Origin: JAOAPY01 sp038237475 | GTDB lineage: Bacteria > Acidobacteriota > Blastocatellia > Pyrinomonadales > Pyrinomonadaceae | Assembly: GCA_038237475.1 (NCBI GenBank) | Contig: JBBRYS010000001.1 | Location: 248,001 to 312,000 of the forward strand | DNA: 64,000 nt | Reading direction: 5' to 3' | Shown: positions 35,443 through 47,000 of the stretch, one piece after another | Layout: each line of letters opens with the position of its first letter | Numbering within the stretch: the first letter of the stretch is position 1 | The notes under the pieces: generated by a model | The model's input: only the letters and a program-made list of their open reading frames with translations | Databases searched by the model: none | What the model was told of the DNA's origin: nothing | Program-made: the position numbers and the translations under genes

Positions 35443-35806
35443 GCGAGTTTTTTTTCTGCTGAACTTCTTAAACGAGGCTTGCAAACTTCTCTAACGCTGG
35501 GAATGTAAATCAATAGATCTGTTCGCCATTAACGATAAAGGCACGAGCTTTACAATCCAAGTAAAAGCGCCGAAGTCCGAACTATTTTCTTATCGATTTG
35601 GAGCGCGTCCAGGATGCCTGTTATTACGTCTTTGTTGTGCTAAACAAGCCCCACGTTCCGCCCGATTATTACATCGTGCCGGGCTGTGATCTTCGATCCG
35701 ATCCTGCCAAATTTGGAACGTGGTTGCTGGCTATGAAAAGATGCCGGGGATTCATCCGAAATACCTCGCAGAGTATCGCAACAACTGGGAAGTTTTTGAC
35801 TCGTAA
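35443..35806 (+). pseudogene. Decayed PD-(D/E)XK-type nuclease-like gene
   Basis: Four pieces of one protein can be read in three frames: SAELLKRGLQTSLTLG; then DLFAINDKGTSFTIQVKA; then DACYYVFVVLNKPHVPPDYY; then MPGIHPKYLAEYRNNWEVFD and a stop at 35806. The D...IQVK pattern is the core of small PD-(D/E)XK nuclease-fold proteins, followed by YVFVxLN and a P-D-Y-Y-I-V-P strand typical of that family. At least three frameshifts separate the pieces and no start is visible. It is a remnant of an older island gene. Confidence 0.65.
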
Positions 35807-35964
35807 TTGGGAATCAGAACAGAGCCAAAATAGCATCGTCAAACTTTCCGGACTTGGAGTCAATGTCAGTGAGAGTTCACGGAAAAAAATTGTCCGGTTT
35901 GGGGTAGGATTATAGCCGAAATGTTCGACGCAGCTGCGCCACTAGACGCAGTTGCTTGCCGGCC

Positions 35965-36005
35965 AAAAAAAAGCGCCAGCCGAGTGCTATTGCCTCGGCT
36001 GGCGC
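35965..36005 (-). terminator. Strong rho-independent terminator after ardC
   Basis: A perfect 12-bp stem (GCGCCAGCCGAG with its complement) around a 9-base loop. On the minus strand it is followed by eight T. It begins 21 bp past the ArdC-like stop. Confidence 0.92.
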
Positions 36006-36025
36006 AGTTCGTTCTCAGGGGTTGG

Positions 36026-36841
36026 TTATACGGTGACCGGATGGTTTTCCGAACGTCCGGCACGAATGATTTGATCGGCAGCGCGGAAGATTTTTTGGGC
36101 GCTCTTTTCGGGTATTGCTTCGGCATTGGAACCACTGCCACGGCTGATCCAATTTTGAATATAACCGCGACAGTAATCGGCTCCTTCAAGGCTCAACGAT
36201 TCGCAACAAAGAAGCGCCACGGCTTCGGCCTCTACTTCGCACAGACTGCGCGGCGTGGTTTCAGTGTCCGCAAAATCGCCCTCTGACGTGTGTAGAATCG
36301 AATGGGCCATCTCATGAAAAAGCGTCTTGTGCGGCAGTTGAGCAAGCGGGTTGATTGCTATCTGGCGCTTGCGGGCAAAGCCTTGAATATTACCGTCCGT
36401 GTGATCGAATGGAACGCGCTCAATACTCAACGCGGAAAGCGCTCTCTCTGCGTCCCACTCTGGAATCGTAATTGGTTCAAGTTCTTGCCCGTCGGTCTGG
36501 CTGAGAACAAACCAGCGGCCCTTATAAACAAAGCTGGTGTATGTGTGTTCGTCGTCTGAATCTTCCGCGCGGCGCTTGCAAGTAATTGGCATGCACAAAG
36601 TCAACGCCCGTTCGCCACGTTTCACAAATCGGCCCAAGTCTTGCCACTTCGGGAAAGTGTTAATTGGACCGGGCTGTAATCCGCGTATCTGGCATTGCAC
36701 AAGGGCCAAGAGTTGGTTGCCGATCGAATAAGAATGGAACGCGCTATACGCCTTCATTATTAGACCTGGGTTAGTGACGGCTTCGATAAGTAGGGCGGAC
36801 CATTTCGGAATGGCGGGTGATTGGTTGACGTGATTTTCCAT
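36026..36841 (-). CDS. ArdC-like antirestriction protein with zincin metallopeptidase domain
   Basis: The start is the ATG at 36841, with AAGGAGC before it. The 271-residue protein has the ArdC N-terminal ssDNA-binding domain (about 10-120; SIGNQLLALVQCQ, WQDLGRFVKRGERAL). A metallopeptidase-like domain follows with the zinc motif LFHEMAHSILH and the downstream Glu in EVEAEAVALL. ArdC proteins protect incoming plasmid DNA from host restriction during transfer. It reads away from the restriction operon, with 312 bp of gene-free sequence (36842-37153) between that must hold both promoters. Confidence 0.85.
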   Translation of the reverse strand: MENHVNQSPAIPKWSALLIEAVTNPGLIMKAYSAFHSYSIGNQLLALVQCQIRGLQPGPINTFPKWQDLGRFVKRGERALTLCMPITCKRRAEDSDDEHTYTSFVYKGRWFVLSQTDGQELEPITIPEWDAERALSALSIERVPFDHTDGNIQGFARKRQIAINPLAQLPHKTLFHEMAHSILHTSEGDFADTETTPRSLCEVEAEAVALLCCESLSLEGADYCRGYIQNWISRGSGSNAEAIPEKSAQKIFRAADQIIRAGRSENHPVTV

Positions 36842-37153
36842 TTGTCGCGTGCTCCTTTTGGGTGGCTTTTTTGAGGGAAGTTCACCCCTCGCAGTCACTC
36901 CCAAAACCACCTGGCGTAACGCAGTGGAGCCACTTGGAACGAGCGTAGTGTGTGGATGGGGTCGTCTAAGATGAAAGCGCAGAGGAGGCGTTGACTCGAA
37001 TTAGTCAAGGCGAATTGGCCTTCAACGTCGGACTAGGGCACAATGCGGCTTCATTCTCATTGGTCGGCTCCTGAACCAGATTGTTTCTGAACAAGAGATC
37101 ATCGACCACATCGACGAACTGGCTTCTGTTCACTGATTGAGAAGCATTGGCTT

Positions 37154-37810
37154 ATGAGCCTGGTGAAGTCCAAACAACGAGTCGCCGACCATGGGGAGGT
37201 CTTCACCCCCGCGTGGATGGTCGACGCAATGCTCAACCTCGTGAAGGACGAGACCGAACGCATTGACTCGCGTTTCCTGGAGCCCGCGTGCGGGAGCGGA
37301 CACTTCCTCGTCCAGATCCTGCGGCGCAAGCTCGCCGCAGTGGAACTCAAATACGGCAAGTCCGACTTCGAGCGGCGGCATTATGCGCTACTCGGGCTAA
37401 TGTGCATCTACGGTATCGAGCTGTTGGCGGACAACATCGCTGAGTGCCGTGCGAATGTGCTGGAGATCTTCGCCGAGTATCTGAATCTGGATCAGTCGAA
37501 TGACCTGTATCGCGCCGCGTTCTACGTGCTGTCGCAGAACCTCGTGCACGGCGACGCGCAGACGATGCGCACTCACGACGGCCAGCTGATCACCTTTGCC
37601 GAGTGGGGCTACCTGGGCAAGGGCAAGTTCCAGCGGCGCGATTTTCTCCTCGACACCCTTACCAAGTCGTCTACCTTCAGCGCAGAGGGCTCGCTCTTCG
37701 CCCGTCTCGGCAAGCACGAGATTTTCAAGCCAGCGAGGACTTTCCCGCCGACGAGGGTAAGTGAGCTGGCCACCGCTGCGTTCGGCAACGTCCCAAAGGA
37801 GGCCGCATGA
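37154..37810 (+). CDS. N6-adenine methyltransferase-fold protein of a restriction system
   Basis: The 218-residue protein has the N-terminal GEVFTPAWMVDAML and the SAM-binding motif I FLEPACGSGHFLVQIL, followed by GIELLADNIAECRANV. The catalytic NPPY motif is not present. The protein stops where an Eco57I-type methylase would continue, and its stop overlaps the next start (ATGA). It may be a DNA-methylase subunit that works with the next gene, or a SAM-binding half without its own activity. Confidence 0.8.
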   Translation: MSLVKSKQRVADHGEVFTPAWMVDAMLNLVKDETERIDSRFLEPACGSGHFLVQILRRKLAAVELKYGKSDFERRHYALLGLMCIYGIELLADNIAECRANVLEIFAEYLNLDQSNDLYRAAFYVLSQNLVHGDAQTMRTHDGQLITFAEWGYLGKGKFQRRDFLLDTLTKSSTFSAEGSLFARLGKHEIFKPARTFPPTRVSELATAAFGNVPKEAA

Positions 37811-39424
37811 ACATGCAGGCAAGCTTTGCGCTGCGCGGGCGCAACCCGGATGTGCTGACTTGCATCGCCAACCTCTCGAACGACGAAGTGTTCACTCCGC
37901 CTGAGTTCGCGAACAGAATGCTGGACACGCTGGCCGACGCTTGGGCCGCGAATAACGGCGGCGCGAACATCTGGGCAGACAAGACGGTGAAGTTCCTGGA
38001 CCCATGCACGAAATCCGGTGTGTTCCTGCGCGAGATCACCAGCCGCCTCACGAAGGGGCTGGAAAAGAAGATTCCAAAACTGGAGAAGCGCGTGGATCAC
38101 ATCCTCACCAAGCAGGTGTTTGGCATCGGCATCACGCGAATCACCAGCCTGCTCGCGCGCCGTAGCGTGTATTGCTCGAAACACGCCACCGGCAAGCACT
38201 CCATCGCGAAAGGCTTCGCGAGCGATGACGGGAATATCTGGTTCAAGCGCACGGAGCATGCGTGGGTGGGCGGCAACTGCAGTTACTGCGGCGCCAGCAA
38301 GAGTGCAATGGATCGGGGCGAAGACCTTGAAACCCACGCTTATGTATTCATCCATACCGACGAAATCAAGACTCGCGTGGCCGAGTTGTTTGGAGGAGAC
38401 ATGCAGTTCGACGTAATCATTGGCAACCCGCCGTATCAACTAAGCGATGATGGGTTTGGAACGAGCGCAGCGCCCATTTATCACCGCTTCGTAGAGCAAG
38501 CAAAGGCACTGGAGCCACGCTACCTGTCGATGGTCATTCCTGCCCGTTGGTTCGCCGGTGGCAAGGGGCTGGATGAGTTCCGGGAGGCGATGCTCGCCGA
38601 CGATCGCCTGCGCTCAATTGACGACTATCTCAGCGCGTCGGACGTCTTTCCAGGCGTGGGTCTCAAGGGCGGCGTTTGCTACTTCCTCTGGGAGCGGGAA
38701 AATCCTGGGCCATGCCGAGTCACCACTCATTTCAAAGACTGGCCCGTCTCGACAGCAAGTCGCCCGCTGCTTGAAGATGGCGTGGACGTGTTCATCCGCT
38801 TCAACGAAGGGCTTTCGATCCTCAAGAAGGTCGTTGCTGTCGAGAGCGGGGAAACCACCTCGCTTTCGCTACCCGAAAGCAAGCGTTTCGACCGATTGGT
38901 TAGTTCAAGAAAGCCGTTCGGGTTAGAGACGACGTTTAAGGGCAAGACGGCCAAGCGCGCCGGTGACGTAATGGTTTATCAGAATGGCGGTACGGGATAC
39001 CTCGCCAGAAGCTCAATATCGACCGGCGCTGACCTCATCGACAAGTGGAAACTGTTCGTTGGCTACGCCGCACCGGGCACTGGCAACAAAGACACCTACC
39101 CGCACAGGATCATCAGCACACCATTCGTAGGTGAGCCGGGAACCATTTCATCCGAGACCTATCTGTGCATCGGCCCGTTCGATTCGAAGAATCGGGCTGA
39201 AAGCGTCTTGTCCTACCTCTCCTGTCGACTGACTCGTCTCCTGATTCTCCTGCACAAGCCTTCCCAACACGTGACACGCAAGGTCTACTGCTTCGTGCCA
39301 ACCCAAAAGTGGACGAGGCGGTGGTCGGACGAGGATCTCTACGCGAAATATGGCATCTCGGCTAGTGAGATCGCGTTCATCGAGAAGGTTGTTCGCCCGA
39401 TGGACCTCAGCGGAGATGCCTCGG

Positions 39425-39432
<8 letters not shown>
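37807..39432 (+). CDS. Eco57I-type N6-adenine DNA methyltransferase
   Basis: The 541-residue protein has DEVFTPPEFANRML, a divergent motif I FLDPCTKSGVFLREI and the catalytic motif FDVIIGNPPYQLS (NPPY). A Cys pair (CSYCG) may bind zinc. The C-terminal half (about 330-540) looks like a target-recognition region. It overlaps the preceding gene by 4 bp and the next by 8 bp, so the three are translated together. It should methylate adenine in a host-protecting sequence; the target is unknown. Confidence 0.87.
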
Positions 39433-41962
<2,530 letters not shown>

Positions 41963-42016
41963 GGACCGAGAGAGTTTGGAATCTCCTTCTGCACGCTGGA
42001 CGCTTTAAGCGGATGA

Positions 42017-42247
42017 GATGTAGGGTTTCGTGAAGTTCAAAAATCGCCACAAGCTACAGCGGAGAAACTAACGCAGCTCCGAAACGATCTGGGTTTATCT
42101 CAGAGCGAGATCGCCTCACATCTTGGAGTAGACAATCGGGCTAGTATTTCAGGCTATGAAAGAGGCGAGCGAGAGCCGCCTTTGCCTACCTTGCTGGCGT
42201 ATGCGCGACTGGTGGGCGTGAGTGTGGAGTCTTTGATCGATGACTGA
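42017..42247 (+). pseudogene. XRE-type HTH regulator without a usable start codon
   Basis: An open frame of 76 codons ends at 42247. The product has a clear Cro/C1-type HTH: LRNDLGLSQSEIASHLGV, then ISGYERGEREPPLPTLLAYA. No ATG, GTG or TTG occurs in frame between the upstream stop (42014) and the HTH. It is either a decayed gene or lost its start by a small indel. It lies just downstream of the restriction operon and may once have controlled it. Confidence 0.5.
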
Positions 42248-42306
42248 ATGACACTGAGCGCGAAATAGTTTCTCAACGTAAGCCTCCGTATCTCACGTAG
42301 ACTGAG

Positions 42307-42468
42307 TTAGGATTTCCCCTCAAGCACTTGAACGATCGGTTCGAGTAAGTACTGAGACATTTGTTCCGCCAGATCGAATAGTTTCCCGTTTCCCGACCTT
42401 GGGGTTATGAAAGCGCCCCATGTTTTGGCGCACCGAGTGACATCGAAGCATACAACCTTAACATTCAT
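42307..42468 (-). CDS. Possible small protein, 53 residues
   Basis: An ATG-started frame codes MNVKVVCFDVTRCAKTWGAF and continues to KSGNGKL-like and LLEPIVQVLEGKS segments. It lies in the 450-bp gap between the HTH remnant and the radical SAM gene. Composition looks protein-like, but the ribosome site is weak and I know no family. Confidence 0.28.
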   Translation of the reverse strand: MNVKVVCFDVTRCAKTWGAFITPRSGNGKLFDLAEQMSQYLLEPIVQVLEGKS

Positions 42469-42698
42469 TACAACTTGCCGCCGTTACAGAGCGCTTCGAG
42501 TTGCATGCGTTGACATGCTTTGACAGTGATTTTCATCGAGTCACGTGACCATAGCGTGCCAAGAATTTCGCACCTGCAAACTCTTCAACAGAATACGCCG
42601 ACTCTTCACCATCTTAATGATGAATTATCTGTCTTTCATCTATACTTAGACGCTTTGGTATTTCGAACAAGGCTTACGTTCCATCGACACTTGTAACT

Positions 42699-43613
42699 AT
42701 GAACATGAAGATACGCCTAGGACCGTCCGGCATACATCTTTTTGAACGCGGCACGGGCCTAAACATACTGATCGATGAAGTAATTCCCCGCGAAGAGACA
42801 TGGGCTGTAGCTCCGCGACAGGTATCCATCGCGCTTACGAATGCGTGCGATCTGCGTTGCGCATACTGCTTTGCTCCAAAGTTTCCATCAGTGCTTGAAC
42901 TTTCGCACGTCAGGAAATGGCTGCTTGAACTGGATACCAATGGAACGATTGGCGTAGGTTTTGGAGGGGGTGAACCAACGCTCGTTTCCGAATTCGCGGA
43001 CTTGTGTGCGTATGCAACCCGTCGCACAAATCTAGCTGTGACATTCACAACTCACGGGCACCACCTTGATGATGAGTTGTTAGCAAGGCTTTGCGGGAAC
43101 GTCCATTTCGTACGCGTTAGTATGGACGGAATTGGCTCAACGTATGAACGATTGCGCGGTCGATCATTCACTCACCTTCAGAACAGATTACGCGCGCTCA
43201 AGGAAATTGTGCCCTTTGGAATTAACTATGTCATCAACTCCGACACTCTACCCGAGCTCGGTGCCGCTATCAGTCTGGCTTCGACAGAAGGAGCATCGGA
43301 ATTCTTGTTGTTGCCGGAGCGACCGGCTAACGGGCGACCCGGAATCGACGGCGTTTCCGCCCGCAGTTTGCGACAGTGGGTTACTGGCTACTCCGGCGAT
43401 TTGCGGCTTGCGGTCAGTGAACTTGGATCTGAGGGGCTACCAACGTGTAATCCTTTTCAAAAAGAGACTGGCGTTCACGCCTACGCTCATATTACCGCCA
43501 ATGGCGTCATCAAACGCAGTTCCTATGACGTCGATGGCGTCGTTATCGGTTCGGACGGCATAGTCGCCGCTTTGCATAAATTGAATTATTCAACGGTGGC
43601 ACCCACATCATGA
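42699..43613 (+). CDS. Radical SAM protein
   Basis: The 304-residue protein has the cluster motif C-x3-C-x2-C in LTNACDLRCAYCFAPK (about residues 49-64), the GGEP motif in GVGFGGGEPTLV and the strand VRVSMDGIGSTYERLRGRS. The lower barrel continues to about 220. No second Cys-rich SPASM domain is clear; a single Cys lies in LPTCNPF. It is the first gene of a three-gene operon with a small protein and a nuclease-NACHT ATPase, overlapping the next by 4 bp. TATACT at 42641 may be the -10 box. The substrate is unknown; it could modify a peptide, nucleotide or RNA. Confidence 0.82.
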   Translation: MNMKIRLGPSGIHLFERGTGLNILIDEVIPREETWAVAPRQVSIALTNACDLRCAYCFAPKFPSVLELSHVRKWLLELDTNGTIGVGFGGGEPTLVSEFADLCAYATRRTNLAVTFTTHGHHLDDELLARLCGNVHFVRVSMDGIGSTYERLRGRSFTHLQNRLRALKEIVPFGINYVINSDTLPELGAAISLASTEGASEFLLLPERPANGRPGIDGVSARSLRQWVTGYSGDLRLAVSELGSEGLPTCNPFQKETGVHAYAHITANGVIKRSSYDVDGVVIGSDGIVAALHKLNYSTVAPTS

Positions 43614-43999
43614 AAATCTGGAACAGCTACGGGTCTGAACATTCTGCGAACTTGGTGATGATTGGCACATTTAAAGACGTGCCTTCGGCAAAACGAGCAA
43701 AAGAGATTATAGATAAGATTACGGAGTTCATGATGGATAGTGATGATGATCACGAAGATAGCGATCGATATTCGGATGCTGCATTAGCGCTCTTGTCTTC
43801 GCTGCACACTGCCAGTTTACGACCCGCGGAACTAGCTCAATTCAGATATGACATAAGCAGCGAGCAGAAGGGCGATAAGATCGTAATCACCACTGATGAG
43901 TATGATGTTTCGGGCTTTCTGAAAATCCTGATAGATGAAGGCGCGCGAGTTGAGGTTTATTCCGCACATCTACATCCCAATACTGGCTTGGGACGCTGA
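43610..43999 (+). CDS. Small conserved protein, DUF6375-like
   Basis: The 129-residue protein starts MKIWNSYGSEHSANLVMIG, which I recall as the signature of DUF6375 (from memory, not searched). An acidic middle (MMDSDDDHEDSDRYSD) and ITTDEYDVSGFLKILIDEGA follow. There is no signal peptide or membrane segment. Its ATG overlaps the radical SAM stop, and the NACHT ATPase follows 18 bp later, so all three should be made together. It may be a substrate, carrier or regulator for the radical SAM enzyme. Confidence 0.65.
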   Translation: MKIWNSYGSEHSANLVMIGTFKDVPSAKRAKEIIDKITEFMMDSDDDHEDSDRYSDAALALLSSLHTASLRPAELAQFRYDISSEQKGDKIVITTDEYDVSGFLKILIDEGARVEVYSAHLHPNTGLGR

Positions 44000-44017
44000 C
44001 GCTCTTCAAATCAATGT

Positions 44018-47000
44018 ATGGTTAATTGGTCGGAATTCGAAAAACTCCCGGGCGGCCAACAGTATAATTTCGAGACTCTATGCCGGTCATTGGTTTGGCT
44101 GCATTTCGCACGGTTCGGCAAGTTTGCCGCGCTTGCCCAACAACCAGGTGTGGAATTTCATCTCAAGTTGGAGTCCGATTGTGTTCTCGGTTCTAACGGC
44201 CAGTGGTTTGGTTGGCAGTGTCGATGGTATGACCTGCCGAGTGGCCGAGCGATCGGTACGACGCGCCGAAATAAGATAGCAGCAGCGCTCACAAAAACTT
44301 TAAAGGTCTTACCCGATCTCACGGACTGGGTTCTCTGGACACGCCACACGCTAACAAAAGCCGATCAGAAATGGTTCTACGGGTTGACAACCAAAGTACG
44401 TCTACATCTATGGACATCAGATAGCATAGAAACTCTTCTCAGCGGCGACGCAGAAATACTACGCCGCACCTATTTTGGAGAGCTGGCTCTCACGCCTAAC
44501 TTGCTCGCCGAACTGCATCACATATCTATCGCTCCAATACGAAGGCGCTGGTTGCCGCAAGCCCATCAAACAGTTGACGCGGAACGGACTCTGCGTCGAA
44601 TGCTTGGTGAAGCAACTTCGTGGGATGAGTTATCGACAGTCGCGAATCGTCTTGATGAGGCTGTACAAGTAATTGAAAGCGAGCCGCGAGCGTTTATAGG
44701 CAATCTCCTTACGCCCTCATTTATTTCCGCCGTCCGGTCAATGTCGCTGATTCTGAGGCAGGCTTATGCCTTCCTTTCGAATGGCGACCTTCAAATCTTG
44801 CGACAGCAACTCACGGATCGAAGGAAAGCGGTTAGGGATATTTCAGCGGCTCCGCGTCAATTGCGAAGCCTTCGGCTGCTCTGTGCCCTACAAGCTACGA
44901 ACGCCCTGTCAGACATGAGGCGCGCCCTGTATTTGCTCAACGAAATAGATGGTTTCCTAAGCACTCACCTAGTTGCTGTCGTCGCCGACGCTGGCGGTGG
45001 CAAGACTCAACTTTCTGCTGCACTAACGGCACAGCTGCAAGACCGACCGGCCGGAGTTTTGCTGTTCGGCCGCGAATTACATTCTGGCCGGACTCTAGAT
45101 GATTTAGCTAAGGGTGTATCGATTCATGGACTACCTGTACCCACAATGGAAGCCTTGCTTGCGGCTGTTGATGCGGCAGCACAGCGTGCTAGTCGACGAT
45201 TGCCGCTTGTGATTGACGGCCTAAACGAAGCAGAAGACCCGAGGGAATGGAAGGCAGCACTTTCATCTCTTAACGTCCTTCTCAACCGATTCGCGAACGT
45301 CTTAGTGGTCGTTACGCTTCGCACAGGAGCTCGGCGACCAGTTGATGAACCTTGGCATCTGCCGCATGCAACGGAACCTCCAGGACGGCTGGATTTCGCA
45401 AAACAAGCATTGCCTGATGACGTGCAGCAGATTGAGATTGCGAATTTCGGTAAAGATACGATTCCAGCAATAGGAAAGTACTTTGGGTACTTTCGAATCG
45501 ATCCCGGCGATGCAGACTTGCCCTTAGAGTTGTTGAGCCATCCTTTGACTCTCCGAATCTTCTGTGAGGTTACGAATACCGAAAGAACACGTGTAGTCGG
45601 TATTGAAGCTATGCCAGGTTCGCTCACTGGCTTGTTTGAGCGGTATATCGAACTTGCCACCAAACGAATAAGCGAGTTGGCACCTCGGACTCATCGTTAT
45701 TACGACCAGGATATCCGTTTAGGATTAGACATAATCGGTACGAAGTTTTGGGAAACAAACCAACGGGAATTAAGTGAACTCCAACTAAGAAAGGATATCA
45801 ACGACGAGCATCGTCCTTGGAACGAAAGCATTGTTCACATGCTGGAGCAGGAAGGCGTAATACTGCGAATTCCAGGACATACGCCAGGCACACAAAGCAT
45901 TATTCCCGTCTACGATGCGCTGGGCGGCTATTTGATCGCTAATGCGATACTCACAAAACTTGGTCGCGACGGACTTGAGGCGTGGGTGAAAGACCCAGAA
46001 ACGCTAAAACGATTAGACGGCGCCACTATGGACTGCCATCCATTAGCGCTCGACATATTCAGATCACTCGCGGGCTTAGTTCCACGTCGCTTGTATCGTC
46101 AGCAATTATGGCAAACCCTTGATGAGCCGATGCGAGGAGTCGCGCTTCGCATGGCTGCGAATCTCGAGGGTGAATACCTTGACGCCGCAACCATAGGCGA
46201 GCTTAAGAAGTTCTTTCAGAAACCGGATTCAGACTTAGGTAAATTACTTCCTCGGTTATATCAAACTCGAGGCGCAGTCAATCATCCATTAAACGCCGCA
46301 TTCCTGGACGCAGCATTACGCTCGATGACTATGAGTGAACGCGATCTCACTTGGACTGAATGGATCCGCAAGAACCGTGGGACAGCTCAAAAAGACGTCC
46401 AAAGGTTAGAGGAGCGTTGGCAAATGCGGCGCGGCCCAAGAACGGACCAAGATCGACTTAGAGCCATTTGGGTGATGTGGCTGCTGACTACGACTAGCCA
46501 CAACCTGCGCGACCGTGCAACGAGAGCGCTTTACTGGTTTGGTCGTGGCGACCCACCTTCGCTATTCGCACAAGCTGAGGGAACCGCCGACATCAATGAT
46601 CCGTATGTGTTCGAACGGATGTTAGCGGCAGCATACGGTGTCGCTATGGCGATTCATACTGAACGTCAATCGGAGGATCGTAGAGAGGTTCTGCCGATTC
46701 ATGCGCGGAATATCTTCGAATTAATGTTTGGATCGAACGCTCCCGAACGTACGACACATACCCTTACCCGCGAATATGCAAGACGGATTGTAGAAATGGG
46801 CTCACTCCAGAAACGACGTGTGTTTTCCAGACCAGAACTTGATTTGACACGACCGCCGTATGCAGGTGGCGGACGCATATCTTGGCAAGAACTCAAGACG
46901 GATGAAGAGAGGTCCTTTGGAGCAGACTCTCCCTTCCAGATGGATTTCGAGAACTATACGTTAGGTTGGCTTGCTCAGGGTCGCGGGAACTACGATTTCA

